Source: Sphingomonas sp. BK345 (GTDB lineage: Bacteria > Pseudomonadota > Alphaproteobacteria > Sphingomonadales > Sphingomonadaceae). From it: 64,000 nt of DNA. Positions within the stretch are counted from its first letter, which is position 1; every line of letters starts with the position of its first letter. Positions 16,650 to 28,479 of this stretch are shown here, in pieces. The stretch spans positions 1 through 64,000 of the forward strand of contig NZ_JACHZX010000001.1 of assembly GCF_014193845.1 (NCBI RefSeq), written 5' to 3'. Below the pieces are notes generated by a model that was not told where the DNA came from, did no database searches, and saw only the letters and a program-made list of their open reading frames with translations. The position numbers and the translations under genes were made by a program.

Positions 16650-16653
<4 letters not shown>

Positions 16654-17411
16654 ACCTGCATGGCATCTGGGCGATCTATCGCTTCGAAATGGCGCGCTTC
16701 GGGCGCACGATCTGGACCAGCCTCGCCACGCCGGTGATCACCACCACCTTGTACTTCATCGTCTTCGGCTCGGCGATCGGGTCGCAGATGAGGAGCATCG
16801 GCGACGTGCCCTATGGCGCCTTCATCGTCCCCGGGCTGATGCTGTTGACGATCTTCTCGGAGAGCGTCTTCAACGCCAGCCTCGGCATCTACATGCCCAA
16901 GTTCACCGGCACGATCTATGAGCTGCTCTCCGCGCCGCTCTCGGCGGTGGAGACGGTGATCGGCTATGTCGGGGCGGCGGCGACCAAGTCGATGGTGATC
17001 GGCCTCGTCATTTTCGCCACCGCGCACCTGTTCGTCGACCTTCACGTCGCGCACCCGCTGCTGATGCTCGGCTATCTTCTGCTGGTCGCGGCGAGCTTCT
17101 CGCTGTTCGGCTTCTGCCTCGGCATCTGGGCCAATGGCTTCGAGCAGCTCCAGATCATCCCGCTGCTGGTGATCACGCCGCTGACCTTCCTGGGCGGCGC
17201 CTTCTACTCGCTGTCGGTGCTGCCCGAGCCGTGGCGGACGGTCAGTTTGTTCAACCCGATCGCCTATCTGATCAACGGCTTCCGCTGGACCTTCTTCGGC
17301 ATCAGCGACGTCGACGTGCTCGCCTGCGTGGCGGTCACGGCGGGTTTCGGCGCGCTCTGCCTGGCGGCGGTGGTGACGATCTTCCACACCGGCTGGCGGC
17401 TGAAGAGCTGA
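16650..17411 (+). CDS. ABC-2 type transporter permease (YadH-like)
   Basis: The membrane subunit paired with the preceding ATPase. It is 253 residues with about six membrane spans. The family features [20 protein letters not shown] and the C-terminal [13 protein letters not shown] / [13 protein letters not shown] blocks are typical of ABC-2 permeases of the YadH/NodJ/DrrB group. It starts within the ATPase stop codon. A dispersed repeat follows the stop. Confidence 0.93.
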
Positions 17412-17430
17412 GCGGGGGCGGTCCGGCCAG

Positions 17431-17555
17431 CGCTTCGAGACGAGGCTTCGACAGGCTCAGCCTCTCGTCAGCGCGAACGGTAGCATGACGGTGCCTCTTC
17501 GCACCCGTTCGGGCTGAGGAGGCACGGAGCTCGTCGAAGTGCCGTCTCGAAGCCC
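17431..17555. repeat. Paired intergenic repeat, GCTTCGAGAC family (copy 1)
   Basis: GCTTCGAGACGAGGCTTCG at the left and GTCGAAGTGCCGTCTCGAAG at the right are inversely related. Between them are inverse blocks related to CACCCGTTCGGGCTGAGGAG. It lies between the convergent permease and CPBP genes. A second copy is at 45326-45446. Confidence 0.7.
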
Positions 17556-17560
17556 GCGCC

Positions 17561-18283
17561 TCACCGCACCCGACCCGACAGCACCGGCCGCACCACCAGC
17601 GCGTTGAGATCGATCGCGACGTGGAGCAGCACCGCCGCCGCGAGCGAGCCGCTCAGCAGATAGGCGAGCGACAGCACCGCCCCGACCAGCGCGGTCGCGA
17701 TCATGCCTGCTGCGCCCTGGTAGCGATGCGCCGCCCCGAACAGGACGCAGGCCAGCGCGAAGGCGGCGGCGCCCGAGAAGCCGCAGAGCACCAGAAGCAG
17801 CGGCAGCAAAAGTCGGAAGAACAACTCCTCGGTCACGCCCGCGGTGACCGACAGGAGCGCGCCCCAGCCGAGCTCGCCGCGCGTGCTCGGCAGCACCGAC
17901 TCGACGTCGCCGAGAGTCACCGATCGCCCGCGCCAGCGCTCGACCAGGCCGGCGATCACGCCGCCGACCGCCAGCCCGCCGAGCGTCGACCAGGCGAGCA
18001 GGTCGAGCGGCATCGTCCCGCCCGCCAGATCGATCGCGCCGACACGGGACGGCGCGAACTCGGACGGCAGCGCCGCCAACGTGTCGAGCCGCCCCAGCGC
18101 GGCGAGCGCCACCAGCGTCACCAGCGCGAAGTGGAGCGTCGGACGCAGCGCCCGCAGCAGGAAGCGGCGGCGGCGCAAGTCCCCGCCGGGGCGGTAGAGC
18201 CAGCCATAGTGGCGCGTGCCGCCGCGCAGGAACAGCGCGAGGCTCGCCAGCGCCACCGCCAGCCAAGACGCCGCGCCCGCCAC
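17561..18283 (-). CDS. CPBP-family intramembrane metalloprotease
   Basis: A 240-residue multi-span membrane protein. The Abi/CAAX-protease motifs are all present: E152-E153-LFF-R157 (in TEELFFRLLLP), F182-xxx-H186 (in FGAAHRYQG) and a later H221 in LLHVAIDLNAL. Related enzymes cleave prenylated proteins or act in bacteriocin self-protection; the bacterial substrate here is unknown. The start is a GTG at 18283, five bases after the glpX stop on the same strand, so it is probably co-transcribed with glpX although no functional link is evident. Confidence 0.85.
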   Translation of the reverse strand: MAGAASWLAVALASLALFLRGGTRHYGWLYRPGGDLRRRRFLLRALRPTLHFALVTLVALAALGRLDTLAALPSEFAPSRVGAIDLAGGTMPLDLLAWSTLGGLAVGGVIAGLVERWRGRSVTLGDVESVLPSTRGELGWGALLSVTAGVTEELFFRLLLPLLLVLCGFSGAAAFALACVLFGAAHRYQGAAGMIATALVGAVLSLAYLLSGSLAAAVLLHVAIDLNALVVRPVLSGRVR

Positions 18284-18287
18284 CGCG

Positions 18288-19253
18288 TCAGCGCTCGATT
18301 CGGTGCTCGCCCTTGACCCAGCGCACCGTGCCCGACGAGGCGCGCATCACCACGCTCTCGGTTGTCATCTTGTCGCGGCGGCGCTTGACGCCCTCCAGCA
18401 GCGAGCCGTCGGTCACGCCGGTCGCGGCGAAGATGCAATCACCTTTCGCCAGCTCCTTGAGATCATATTGGCGGTCGAGGTCCTCGATCCCCCACTGGCG
18501 CGCGCGCGCGCGCTCGTCATCGTTGCGGAACAGCAGCCGGCCCTTGAACTGGCCCCCGACGCAGCGCAGCGCGGCGCAGGCGAGCACGCCCTCGGGCGCG
18601 CCGCCCGATCCCATATAGACGTCGATCGTCGTGTCCGGGTCGCTGGTGGCGATCACCCCCGCGACGTCGCCGTCACCGATCAGCACCACGCCGCAGCCGA
18701 GTGCACGAAGCTCGGCGATCAGCGCCTCGTGCCGCGGGCGGTCGAGCACGCAGGCGACGATGTCCTGCGGCCGCACGCCCTTGGCGGCGGCGATGGCCTC
18801 GATGTTCTGGCTGGGCGTGCGATCCAGGTCGATGACGCCGGCTGGCAGGCCGGGACCGACCGCAAGCTTGTCCATATAGACATCGGGCGCGTTGAGCAGC
18901 CCGCCCGCCTCGGCGATGGCGAGCACCGCGAGGCTGTTCGGCCCCGACTTGGCGCAGATGGTGGTGCCCTCGAGCGGGTCGAGCGCGATGTCGATCGCAG
19001 GTCCCTGGCCCGTCCCGACCTTCTCGCCGATGTAGAGCATCGGCGCCTCGTCGCGCTCGCCCTCGCCGATCACGACGGTGCCGTCCATGTCGAGTTCGTT
19101 CAGCGCGGCGCGCATCGCCTCCACCGCCGCGGCGTCGGCGGCCTTCTCGTCGCCGCGGCCGGTCAGCGTCGAGGCAGCGATCGCGGCCGCCTCGGTGACC
19201 CGCACCATCTCGAGCACGAGGACACGGTCGAGTACCTTGCTGGCCTGGGGCAT
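18288..19253 (-). CDS. glpX: Fructose-1,6-bisphosphatase class II
   Basis: Hydrolyses fructose-1,6-bisphosphate to fructose-6-phosphate in gluconeogenesis. It is 321 residues, full length. Metal and substrate motifs are DGTVVIGEGERDEAPML (57-73) and DPLEGTT (92-98), with a later VYMGSGGAPEGV phosphate-binding loop. ATG 19253 is preceded by GAAGG. The 132 bases between its start and the secA stop hold no gene and probably carry its promoter. Confidence 0.96.
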   Translation of the reverse strand: MPQASKVLDRVLVLEMVRVTEAAAIAASTLTGRGDEKAADAAAVEAMRAALNELDMDGTVVIGEGERDEAPMLYIGEKVGTGQGPAIDIALDPLEGTTICAKSGPNSLAVLAIAEAGGLLNAPDVYMDKLAVGPGLPAGVIDLDRTPSQNIEAIAAAKGVRPQDIVACVLDRPRHEALIAELRALGCGVVLIGDGDVAGVIATSDPDTTIDVYMGSGGAPEGVLACAALRCVGGQFKGRLLFRNDDERARARQWGIEDLDRQYDLKELAKGDCIFAATGVTDGSLLEGVKRRRDKMTTESVVMRASSGTVRWVKGEHRIER

Positions 19254-19385
19254 GAGTCACCTTCGCTGCGGCGTGAGGCCACGTCGATACGGCGCACGCA
19301 TGACGCTGTCGAGGCAGAATGTTTTACATGTTCAACAACGGTGTCAGCGAAAGTTTGAGCCCCCGCCGCCGCGGGAGCCCGATCG

Positions 19386-22121
<2,736 letters not shown>

Positions 22122-22212
22122 GGGCCTGGTCCTGTTTGGGGAGCGCGCTGCGGCGCCGTTCCCCGACGCGCGCACGCTGATCTGATAGAGGGAGAACGGA
22201 CGCGGCGCGGCG

Positions 22213-22479
22213 CTAGACGCGCCGGCGGCCCGCGAAGATCGGCTCGCGCGGCGCGAGCGTGAGCATCGCGACGCGCGGCGCGGCGGCGCTCGCGATCAGC
22301 GCGGCGAGCACCTGCCCCGGGCGCACCGCAACGCGTCGCGCCGCGGAGACGATCGCGACGGCACGCGCCTGCTGCGCCACCGCCTGCGCCGGCTGTGCCT
22401 GACGCGCGCTAGCCCCCACGCCGGTCAGCGCGGAGAGCAGGGCCGAGAGGAGCAGCAACAGGTTCACGCCGCTGGACAT
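22213..22479 (-). CDS. Small hypothetical protein with N-terminal hydrophobic segment
   Basis: An 88-residue reading frame upstream of secA on the same strand. It has a hydrophobic N-terminus (residues 5-20, signal or membrane segment) and then an Ala/Gln/Arg-rich body with no recognised domain. ATG 22479 is chosen over 22563 because the hydrophobic segment then sits at the N-terminus. The base composition is as GC-rich as its neighbours. It could be a genuine small envelope protein or a chance frame. Confidence 0.45.
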   Translation of the reverse strand: MSSGVNLLLLLSALLSALTGVGASARQAQPAQAVAQQARAVAIVSAARRVAVRPGQVLAALIASAAAPRVAMLTLAPREPIFAGRRRV

Positions 22480-23032
22480 AAGACGAGACGAACCGCCCGT
22501 CCACCGGGCGGGCGTGCGGTAAACCATCAATTTGTCAGCGCTCGAGCCGCCCATCGCGGGCATGCGCGACGTCGATGACCCCTTTTCATATAGGCATCGA
22601 TGTCCCGGAAGTCGCGCGCCGTCCAGCTGTGCGGCGGCACCCGGAGGCCGGTTTCCCGCAGGGTCCGCGGTATCAGATCACCGTCCGGCTGCAAGATGAT
22701 CGAGGCCATGATGACGCCGGGATAGGCGGCCAGCGCTTCTTGAAAGCCGCCATCGCCGGTCGGGCGTGGACGGATGGCTCCTGCGCGCCAGCGGCCCATC
22801 GCCCCGCGCCCCGACGCCGTGGCGCATGGCGCATCGCTTCGCAGAGGGCCGCTGACCGTTGCCGAGCGGCGCGGCGGGGAGCGCGGCGGCGCCCATCATG
22901 GCCCAATATGTCGCGGCAGCGAGACGACTGCCTCGCGCATTGGCGATCCAGCCCGACCGCGCGCCGCGCTCATCGCGATGCTCCACCATGGCGCCCCTTT
23001 GCGTGCTCTCCCGCCGCGCCTAAGAGGACGCC
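22480..23032. other. 553-base gap before argJ without a convincing gene
   Basis: All frames were inspected. The most protein-like stretch is on the minus strand (22709 down to about 22585), reading MASIILQPDGDLIPRTL and onward to DFRDIDAYM, then dissolving into Arg-rich noise before a stop at 22527. It may be the remnant of a decayed gene. No palindromic repeat, tRNA or terminator with a T-tract was seen. Confidence 0.3.
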
Positions 23033-24259
23033 ATGTCGACGTCCATTTCCCCGCTTGCCACTACCTTCCCCGATATGGCGAGCGTCGCTGGGGTGACGCT
23101 CCGGGTCGCGCGCGCGCACTACAAGTCGTGGGACCGCACCGACCTCACGCTGGCCGAGCTCGCTCCCGGGACCACCGTCGCCGGTGTGCTGACCCGCTCC
23201 AAATGCCCCTCGCCGGAGGTGGAATGGTGCCGCGCCGCGCTGGTGCTCGGCCATGCTCGCGCGCTGGTGGTCAATGCCGGAAACTCGAACGCCTTCACCG
23301 GGCATCGCGGGCGTGCCGCGGTGGAGGCGATCGCCGCGCAGGCGGCCGCGCAGCTCGGCTGTCAGCCGTCCGACGTGTTCGTCGCCTCCACCGGCGTGAT
23401 CGGCGTCCCGCTGCCGATCAACAAGGCGCAGGCGGGCGTCGCCGCCGCCTTCGCCGCGCCCGAGGCGGGCTGGCGCGCCGCCGCCGAGACGATTGGCACC
23501 ACCGACACCTATCCCAAGGGTGCGAGCGCGACTGCGGTGGTCGACGGGCGCACTGTGACGATCGCGGCGATCATCAAGGGATCGGGCATGATCGCGCCCG
23601 ACATGGCGACGATGCTCGGCTTCGTCTTCACCGACGCCGCGGTGGAGGCGCCGTTCCTCCAGGCGGCGCTCGCCGCGGCGAACGCGCGCACCTTCTCGTG
23701 CATTACCGTCGATGGCGATACCTCGACCAGCGACACGGTGCTCGCCTTCGCTACCGGTGCGGCGGGCAACACGCCGCTGGCCGACGACGACAGCCCGGGC
23801 GCCGACGCCTTCCGCGCCGCGCTCGCCGACGTCTGCCGCCAGCTCGCGTTGCTGGTGGTGCGCGACGGCGAGGGCGCGACCAAGCTGATCGAGGTGACGG
23901 TCGAGGGCGCCGAGAGCGACACCTCGGCGCACCGAGTCGCGCTGTCGATCGCCAACTCGCCGCTGGTGAAGACCGCGATCGCGGGCGAGGACGCCAACTG
24001 GGGCCGCGTCGTCATGGCGGTGGGCAAGGCGGGCGAGCCGGCCGAGCGCGACCGGCTGTCGATCCGCTTCGGCGCCACCCAGGTGGCGCGCGACGGCCTC
24101 GCGGTGGAGGGCTATGACGAGGCGCCGGTCGCGGCGCATCTCACAGGGCAAGAAGTCGAGATCGGGGTCGATCTCGGGCTCGGCGAGGGTCGCGCCACGG
24201 TGTGGACCTGCGACCTGACGCACGGTTACATCTCGATCAACGCGGATTATCGCAGCTGA
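23033..24259 (+). CDS. argJ: Bifunctional glutamate N-acetyltransferase / amino-acid acetyltransferase
   Basis: Recycles the acetyl group in arginine biosynthesis by transferring it from N-acetylornithine to glutamate, and may also make N-acetylglutamate from acetyl-CoA. It is 408 residues. The autocleavage and nucleophile site is in KGSGMIAPDMATML, with cleavage expected between A192 and T193. The C-terminal THGYISINADYRS ending is the family norm. ATG 23033 follows AGAGGACGCC. No other arg genes are adjacent. Confidence 0.96.
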   Translation: MSTSISPLATTFPDMASVAGVTLRVARAHYKSWDRTDLTLAELAPGTTVAGVLTRSKCPSPEVEWCRAALVLGHARALVVNAGNSNAFTGHRGRAAVEAIAAQAAAQLGCQPSDVFVASTGVIGVPLPINKAQAGVAAAFAAPEAGWRAAAETIGTTDTYPKGASATAVVDGRTVTIAAIIKGSGMIAPDMATMLGFVFTDAAVEAPFLQAALAAANARTFSCITVDGDTSTSDTVLAFATGAAGNTPLADDDSPGADAFRAALADVCRQLALLVVRDGEGATKLIEVTVEGAESDTSAHRVALSIANSPLVKTAIAGEDANWGRVVMAVGKAGEPAERDRLSIRFGATQVARDGLAVEGYDEAPVAAHLTGQEVEIGVDLGLGEGRATVWTCDLTHGYISINADYRS

Positions 24260-24515
24260 GGTGCGGCGCGGCGGCGGTGGTGCGAGACGGTATCGTCCCG
24301 ACCGTTAGACCGCTGTTCGGGATGGCCGCACCGACGGATAACCACGAATTTCTCGTCATTTCGCGCTTAACCCGGGATCCACTGCGCCGCGAGCGCTGGA
24401 GGCGTTGCTCTCGCGGAGCCATGGGTACCGGCTCAAGGCCGTAATGACGATGGCGGGAGGCGCCGCGTCAAACGGGCAACGATCCCTGTCGGAGAGGTGG
24501 AGCCCAAGTGGCCAA

Positions 24516-27401
24516 TCAGTTCGCGCCGAGCGTCACCTCGCCGGCGATCCCCGCCCGCGCCGCGCCCTTGACCAGCAGCAACACGACCCGCTCGCCGGAC
24601 CCTGCCGGCACCCGCGCCTCCAAGCGACCCGGCGTCGCGTCGCGCTTGCTCGCGATCGCTTGACCGTCGACGAACAGCTCGGCGCTTCCCGCCACCGAAT
24701 CGAAGCGGATGATCCCGCCCTCGGCGCCGACCCGCCGCCACGGCCGCACCACTGTGCGCCACGCATGCCAGTCCGCGCCCGCCTCGCCAGGCACCAGCGC
24801 GCCGGGGCGGACGAACGCCCAGCTGTTGTTGTCGCCATCGGGCGGCGCGGCGTTCGCGGCGGGGCGCTCGCGCGACGCGGGCGAGCGGCGCCACTCGGCC
24901 AGCGGCTGGGCGCGACGCTGCTCGGGCCAATTGGCCGGGGACGCCATCGCGCGCCGGTCGATCGTCGCGCGCGCGCTTCGAAGCCCCGGCGACGTGGCGG
25001 TCAGGGTCACCGCACCGCCTCTCGCCGCGGCGCGCACGATCACCTGCGCCAGCCCGTTGAACAGGCTGCGCGCGTCACCCTGCTCGGGTTCGTGGCTGTT
25101 GGGATCGCCGTTGCCCAGGCCGATGATCTCGGCACCGCCGACGCCGAAGCGCACCGGGAGGTTGGCGGTGGGCACGTGGCGCCCCCGCGAGTCGATCGCG
25201 TCGACCGTCACCGGCAGCGCGTCCTCGCCGTCGCCCAGCATCACGCGCCGCGCCGGGGTGAGCCGCAGCGCCACCGCGGCGCCCGCCGTCTCGTGCGCCG
25301 CCCTCGCCACCTCGCGCCCGTCGCGCCGCGCCACCGCCTCGATCCGGCCGGGCGCGTACGGCACCTGCCACTCGTTGCCCATGATCCGGTCGACTCGCTG
25401 CGTGCCGAGCGCGCGGCCGTTGAGCGTCAGCGTCACCTCCTCGGCGTTGCTCATCACCAGCACGCGGACGGATTGCCCCTCGCGCCCCGGCCAGGTCCAG
25501 TGCGGCGCGATCGACACCACCGCGGCATCGTCGACCCAGTGTGCGCGGTGAACGTCATAGGCGGTCTTGGGAAAGCCGCAGAGATCCATGATGCCGAAGA
25601 AGCTCGAGATCGTCGGCCAGGCATAAGGCGTCGGCTCGCCGTGATAGTCGAAGCCGGTCCAGGTAAAGCCGCCCGCGACGAAGCGCCGCTCCGCGATCGC
25701 ACGCCAGGTCGCGCGGTGCGTCCCGCCCCAGCTCGCCGCCTCGTCGTCGTAGGAAGAGATGACATGGCGCGCGGGGTCGCTGGCGAAGGCGCCGCGAGTC
25801 TCGAACGCGCTGGTGTCCTCCGAGCTGGTCAGCGCGCGGGTCGGGAAGAGCTGGTGGAAGCGGTCATAGTCGCCCTGATAATAATTGAAGCCGGTGACGT
25901 CGACGACGCTCGACACGCTGGCGGGCTCGAAGAAAGCGCCGTTCATCGCCGCGGTGACCGGGCGTGCGTCGTCGAGCGCGCGAACCGCATGCGCCATCCG
26001 CCGCACCATCTCGACGCCCGCGGGAGTGCCCTGCATCGGTTCCTCGTTGAACACCGACCAGAGGATCATCGAGGGATGATTGCGGTCGCGCCGCACCAGC
26101 CATTGTAGCTGCGCCATATAATCGGGCGCGGGGTTGAACTGGCGGTTCTCGTCCATGACGAGGAAGCCCATCTCGTCGCACAGGTCGAGGAACTCGGCGG
26201 CAGGCGCGTTATGCGAGCAGCGGATCGCGTTGCAGCCGATCGCTTTCAGGCGTTCGAGCCGCCAGCGATGCAGCGAGTCGGGCACGGCGACGCCGACGCC
26301 GGCATGGTCCTGGTGGAGGCAGACGCCCTTGAGCTTTACCGGCCGGTCGTTGAGGAAGAAGCCTTCGTTCGCGTCGAAGCGCGCGGTGCGGAAGCCGATC
26401 CGGGTACGGCGCTCGTCGGCCATACCCTCGCCCGTGACGCGCGTGACGACGGTGTAGAGCGTCGGCCGCTCGACCGACCAAAACAGCGGCGCGCCGGCGG
26501 CGAGCGACACGCGCGCCTCCGCCTCGTCAAGCGCGGCGACGGTCGCCTCGGTATCGCCGCGCGCGACCTCGCGCCCGTTTGGATCGAGCAGCCGTGCCTC
26601 GACCCGCACCGCGCGATCGTCGCGCGCGACGCTGGTGAGCGTCACCGCCACCGGCACGTGCCACGCGCCGTCCGCGCCGCGGCGCGGGTCGCAATGGACG
26701 CCGTCGCTCGCGATCGAGACCGGCGGCCGGCGCACCAGCCAGGCATGGCGGTAGAGACCTGCCCCCTCGTACCACCAGCCCTCCATCGCCTCGGCGTCGA
26801 CGCGAATCGCGACGGTGTTGAGCTCCTCGCCGAAGCGCGCGAACGGGGTCAGGTCGACGTAGACGCTGGTGTAGCCCGACCATTGGTGCGCCACGACGCT
26901 GCCGTTGACCCATATCGTCGCGTTGGTGGCGATGCCGTCGAAGTGGAGCTCGATCCGCTGCCCGCGGTCGCTCACGTCGAGCGCGAAGTGGCGGCGGTAC
27001 CAGCCGATCCCGCGTGGACGATAGCCCTGCGCGACATTGGCGCTTGCGACGAACGGCTGCGCCGACGCCCAATCGTGCGGCAGGCGGACGCGCTGCCAGT
27101 CGGAATCGTCATAGTCGATCGCCGCCGCGCCCTGCGCGTTGCCCGCCTTGACGCTGAGGTAGGTGGCATTGTGCGTGTCGAGCCGCGGCGGCGCGATGTC
27201 GCCCTCGTGGAACAGCCAGCCGCGCTCGAGCCGCACCCGCGTGGGATCGCCGACGAAGGCGGGCGGCGGCAACGCGTCAACGGGCGCGGGCATCGGCAGC
27301 CCGTCGCCGGCAGAACGGCGCGCGGCCGGCGCCGCAGCGAGCGGCGCGCCCGCGACCGTCGCGAGCGCGGCGGTACCGCGCAGCAAGTCACGCCGCCGCA
27401 T
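24516..27401 (-). CDS. Exported GH2 beta-galactosidase-like glycoside hydrolase
   Basis: A 961-residue glycosidase with a twin-arginine signal (MRRRDLLRGTAAL). The GH2 sugar-binding domain covers about 55-225 (IELHFDGIATNATIWVNG). An Ig-like domain and the catalytic TIM barrel (about 345-640) follow. The acid/base is in WSVFNEE (E453) and the likely nucleophile is E528 in LTSSEDTSAF. C-terminal beta-sandwich domains follow (about 690-961). The closest annotated relatives are beta-galactosidases of the DUF4982-containing type; beta-glucuronidase or beta-mannosidase activity is less likely. Its ATG overlaps the stop of the GntR gene (TGATG), tying it to the N-glycan locus, where it would remove terminal galactose. 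Confidence 0.88.
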   Translation of the reverse strand: MRRRDLLRGTAALATVAGAPLAAAPAARRSAGDGLPMPAPVDALPPPAFVGDPTRVRLERGWLFHEGDIAPPRLDTHNATYLSVKAGNAQGAAAIDYDDSDWQRVRLPHDWASAQPFVASANVAQGYRPRGIGWYRRHFALDVSDRGQRIELHFDGIATNATIWVNGSVVAHQWSGYTSVYVDLTPFARFGEELNTVAIRVDAEAMEGWWYEGAGLYRHAWLVRRPPVSIASDGVHCDPRRGADGAWHVPVAVTLTSVARDDRAVRVEARLLDPNGREVARGDTEATVAALDEAEARVSLAAGAPLFWSVERPTLYTVVTRVTGEGMADERRTRIGFRTARFDANEGFFLNDRPVKLKGVCLHQDHAGVGVAVPDSLHRWRLERLKAIGCNAIRCSHNAPAAEFLDLCDEMGFLVMDENRQFNPAPDYMAQLQWLVRRDRNHPSMILWSVFNEEPMQGTPAGVEMVRRMAHAVRALDDARPVTAAMNGAFFEPASVSSVVDVTGFNYYQGDYDRFHQLFPTRALTSSEDTSAFETRGAFASDPARHVISSYDDEAASWGGTHRATWRAIAERRFVAGGFTWTGFDYHGEPTPYAWPTISSFFGIMDLCGFPKTAYDVHRAHWVDDAAVVSIAPHWTWPGREGQSVRVLVMSNAEEVTLTLNGRALGTQRVDRIMGNEWQVPYAPGRIEAVARRDGREVARAAHETAGAAVALRLTPARRVMLGDGEDALPVTVDAIDSRGRHVPTANLPVRFGVGGAEIIGLGNGDPNSHEPEQGDARSLFNGLAQVIVRAAARGGAVTLTATSPGLRSARATIDRRAMASPANWPEQRRAQPLAEWRRSPASRERPAANAAPPDGDNNSWAFVRPGALVPGEAGADWHAWRTVVRPWRRVGAEGGIIRFDSVAGSAELFVDGQAIASKRDATPGRLEARVPAGSGERVVLLLVKGAARAGIAGEVTLGAN

Positions 27402-28138
27402 CAGAGATCGGAGAGTTCGGCCACGAAGTCGTACGCGTCGCCGCGATAGTAAGAGCGGGTGAACTCCACCGCGCGCCCGTCGCGCAGGAAGCCGCGCCGC
27501 TCGATCAGCAGACCCGCATGGCCCGACTCGACACCCAGCATGCGCGCGTGCTCGCCCCCGAACGGCACCGCGCGCAACCGCTGCAGCGCGCGCGCCGGCC
27601 GGCTGCCCGCCGCCTGTAGCGCGGTGTAAAGAGAGTCACCCACCGCCTCGGCCGAGGGCAGGCAATAGCCCGCGATGGTGGAGAGCTCGAGCGCCATCGG
27701 CTCGTCGTCGGCACTGCGCAGCCGGTGGAAGCGGTACACCGCCGCGCCGGGCGACAGGCCGAGCGCCATCGACTCCTCGGGGCTCACCGTCCCAGCGGCA
27801 CGCAGGATCCACTGGCTCGACGCGGTCTTGCCGCGCGCTGCCATGTCCTCGGTGAAGGACGAGAGTTTGGAGAAGCTCTTCTCGACGCGCCCCGCGACGA
27901 AGGTGCCCGCGCCGCGCCGCCGGGTGAGCAATCCCTCCTCGACCAGGCCGCCGATCGCCTTGCGCACCGTGATGCGCGACACGTCATATTCAACCGCGAG
28001 ATCGCGCTCGGCCGGGATGGCGTCGCCCTGCTGGAGCTTGCCGCCGCCGATCCCGTCGCGGATCACCTGTTGTAGCTGGAGGTAGAGTGGCGCCGCATTG
28101 CCCCGCCGGAACTTTCCGATCTCTTCGGCGAACCCCAT
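27401..28138 (-). CDS. GntR-family (HutC/UTRA) transcriptional regulator
   Basis: A 245-residue regulator. The N-terminal winged helix contains IPAERDLAVEYDVSRITVRKAIGGL (about 41-65), in two consecutive helices. The C-terminal UTRA ligand domain (about 90-240) ends in FTRSYYRGDAYDFVAEL. Members of this group include NagR/YvoA and NagQ, which sense GlcNAc-derived sugar phosphates. A ribosome site GGGAGAAGAG precedes ATG 28138. It is divergent from a TonB receptor and overlaps the GH2 gene downstream, so it most likely represses this glycan locus; GlcNAc as the inducer is inference from context. Confidence 0.92.
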   Translation of the reverse strand: MGFAEEIGKFRRGNAAPLYLQLQQVIRDGIGGGKLQQGDAIPAERDLAVEYDVSRITVRKAIGGLVEEGLLTRRRGAGTFVAGRVEKSFSKLSSFTEDMAARGKTASSQWILRAAGTVSPEESMALGLSPGAAVYRFHRLRSADDEPMALELSTIAGYCLPSAEAVGDSLYTALQAAGSRPARALQRLRAVPFGGEHARMLGVESGHAGLLIERRGFLRDGRAVEFTRSYYRGDAYDFVAELSDL

Positions 28139-28479
28139 TCTCTTCTCCCCTGCCCGCCGATCGTCGCCGGATCATCGCAGCGTACCGGAACCGGTCCACC
28201 GCCACAATCGCCGCGATCCCATCGATAGAACCACTTAGTGCCGGCCCGAGCACGCCACCCGGCCATCACGGCCGGATCGGGAAACCCAACCCCGTCCGCC
28301 ACTTACTGGAACGTGCACGACACGTAACCAAAGTGCAATTTTTTGTCGCTTGATTGGTATACTTTGGTTATACCATGTTGAAATCGCAGAGCGGGATCAA
28401 CCCGACGCGCGGTCGCGGGGCGAATACGGCTTTTCACATCGGGCGAGCGGTCAGGGCCGGATCGCCCAAAGGGGAGAAT
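28139..28479. promoter_or_regulatory. Divergent control region of the GntR and TonB-receptor genes with operator-like repeats
   Basis: The gap contains TAACCAAA (28325-28332) and its inverse TTTGGTTA (28363-28370). A seven-base inverted repeat, TGGTATA (28355-28361) and TATACCA (28369-28375), overlaps the second element and a TATACT that could be a -10 box (28358-28363). A separate palindrome, ACCGG-AA-CCGGT (28184-28195), lies nearer the GntR start. A related ACGTAACCAA occurs before the GH20 gene. These are good candidates for the GntR operator; no binding data exist here. Confidence 0.5.

Noticed and set aside
24260..24515. Possible additional palindromic repeat between argJ and GH2
   Set aside because: CGTCATTTCG and GTAATGACGATGG hint at inverse ends, but the arms are too diverged to assign to a family.
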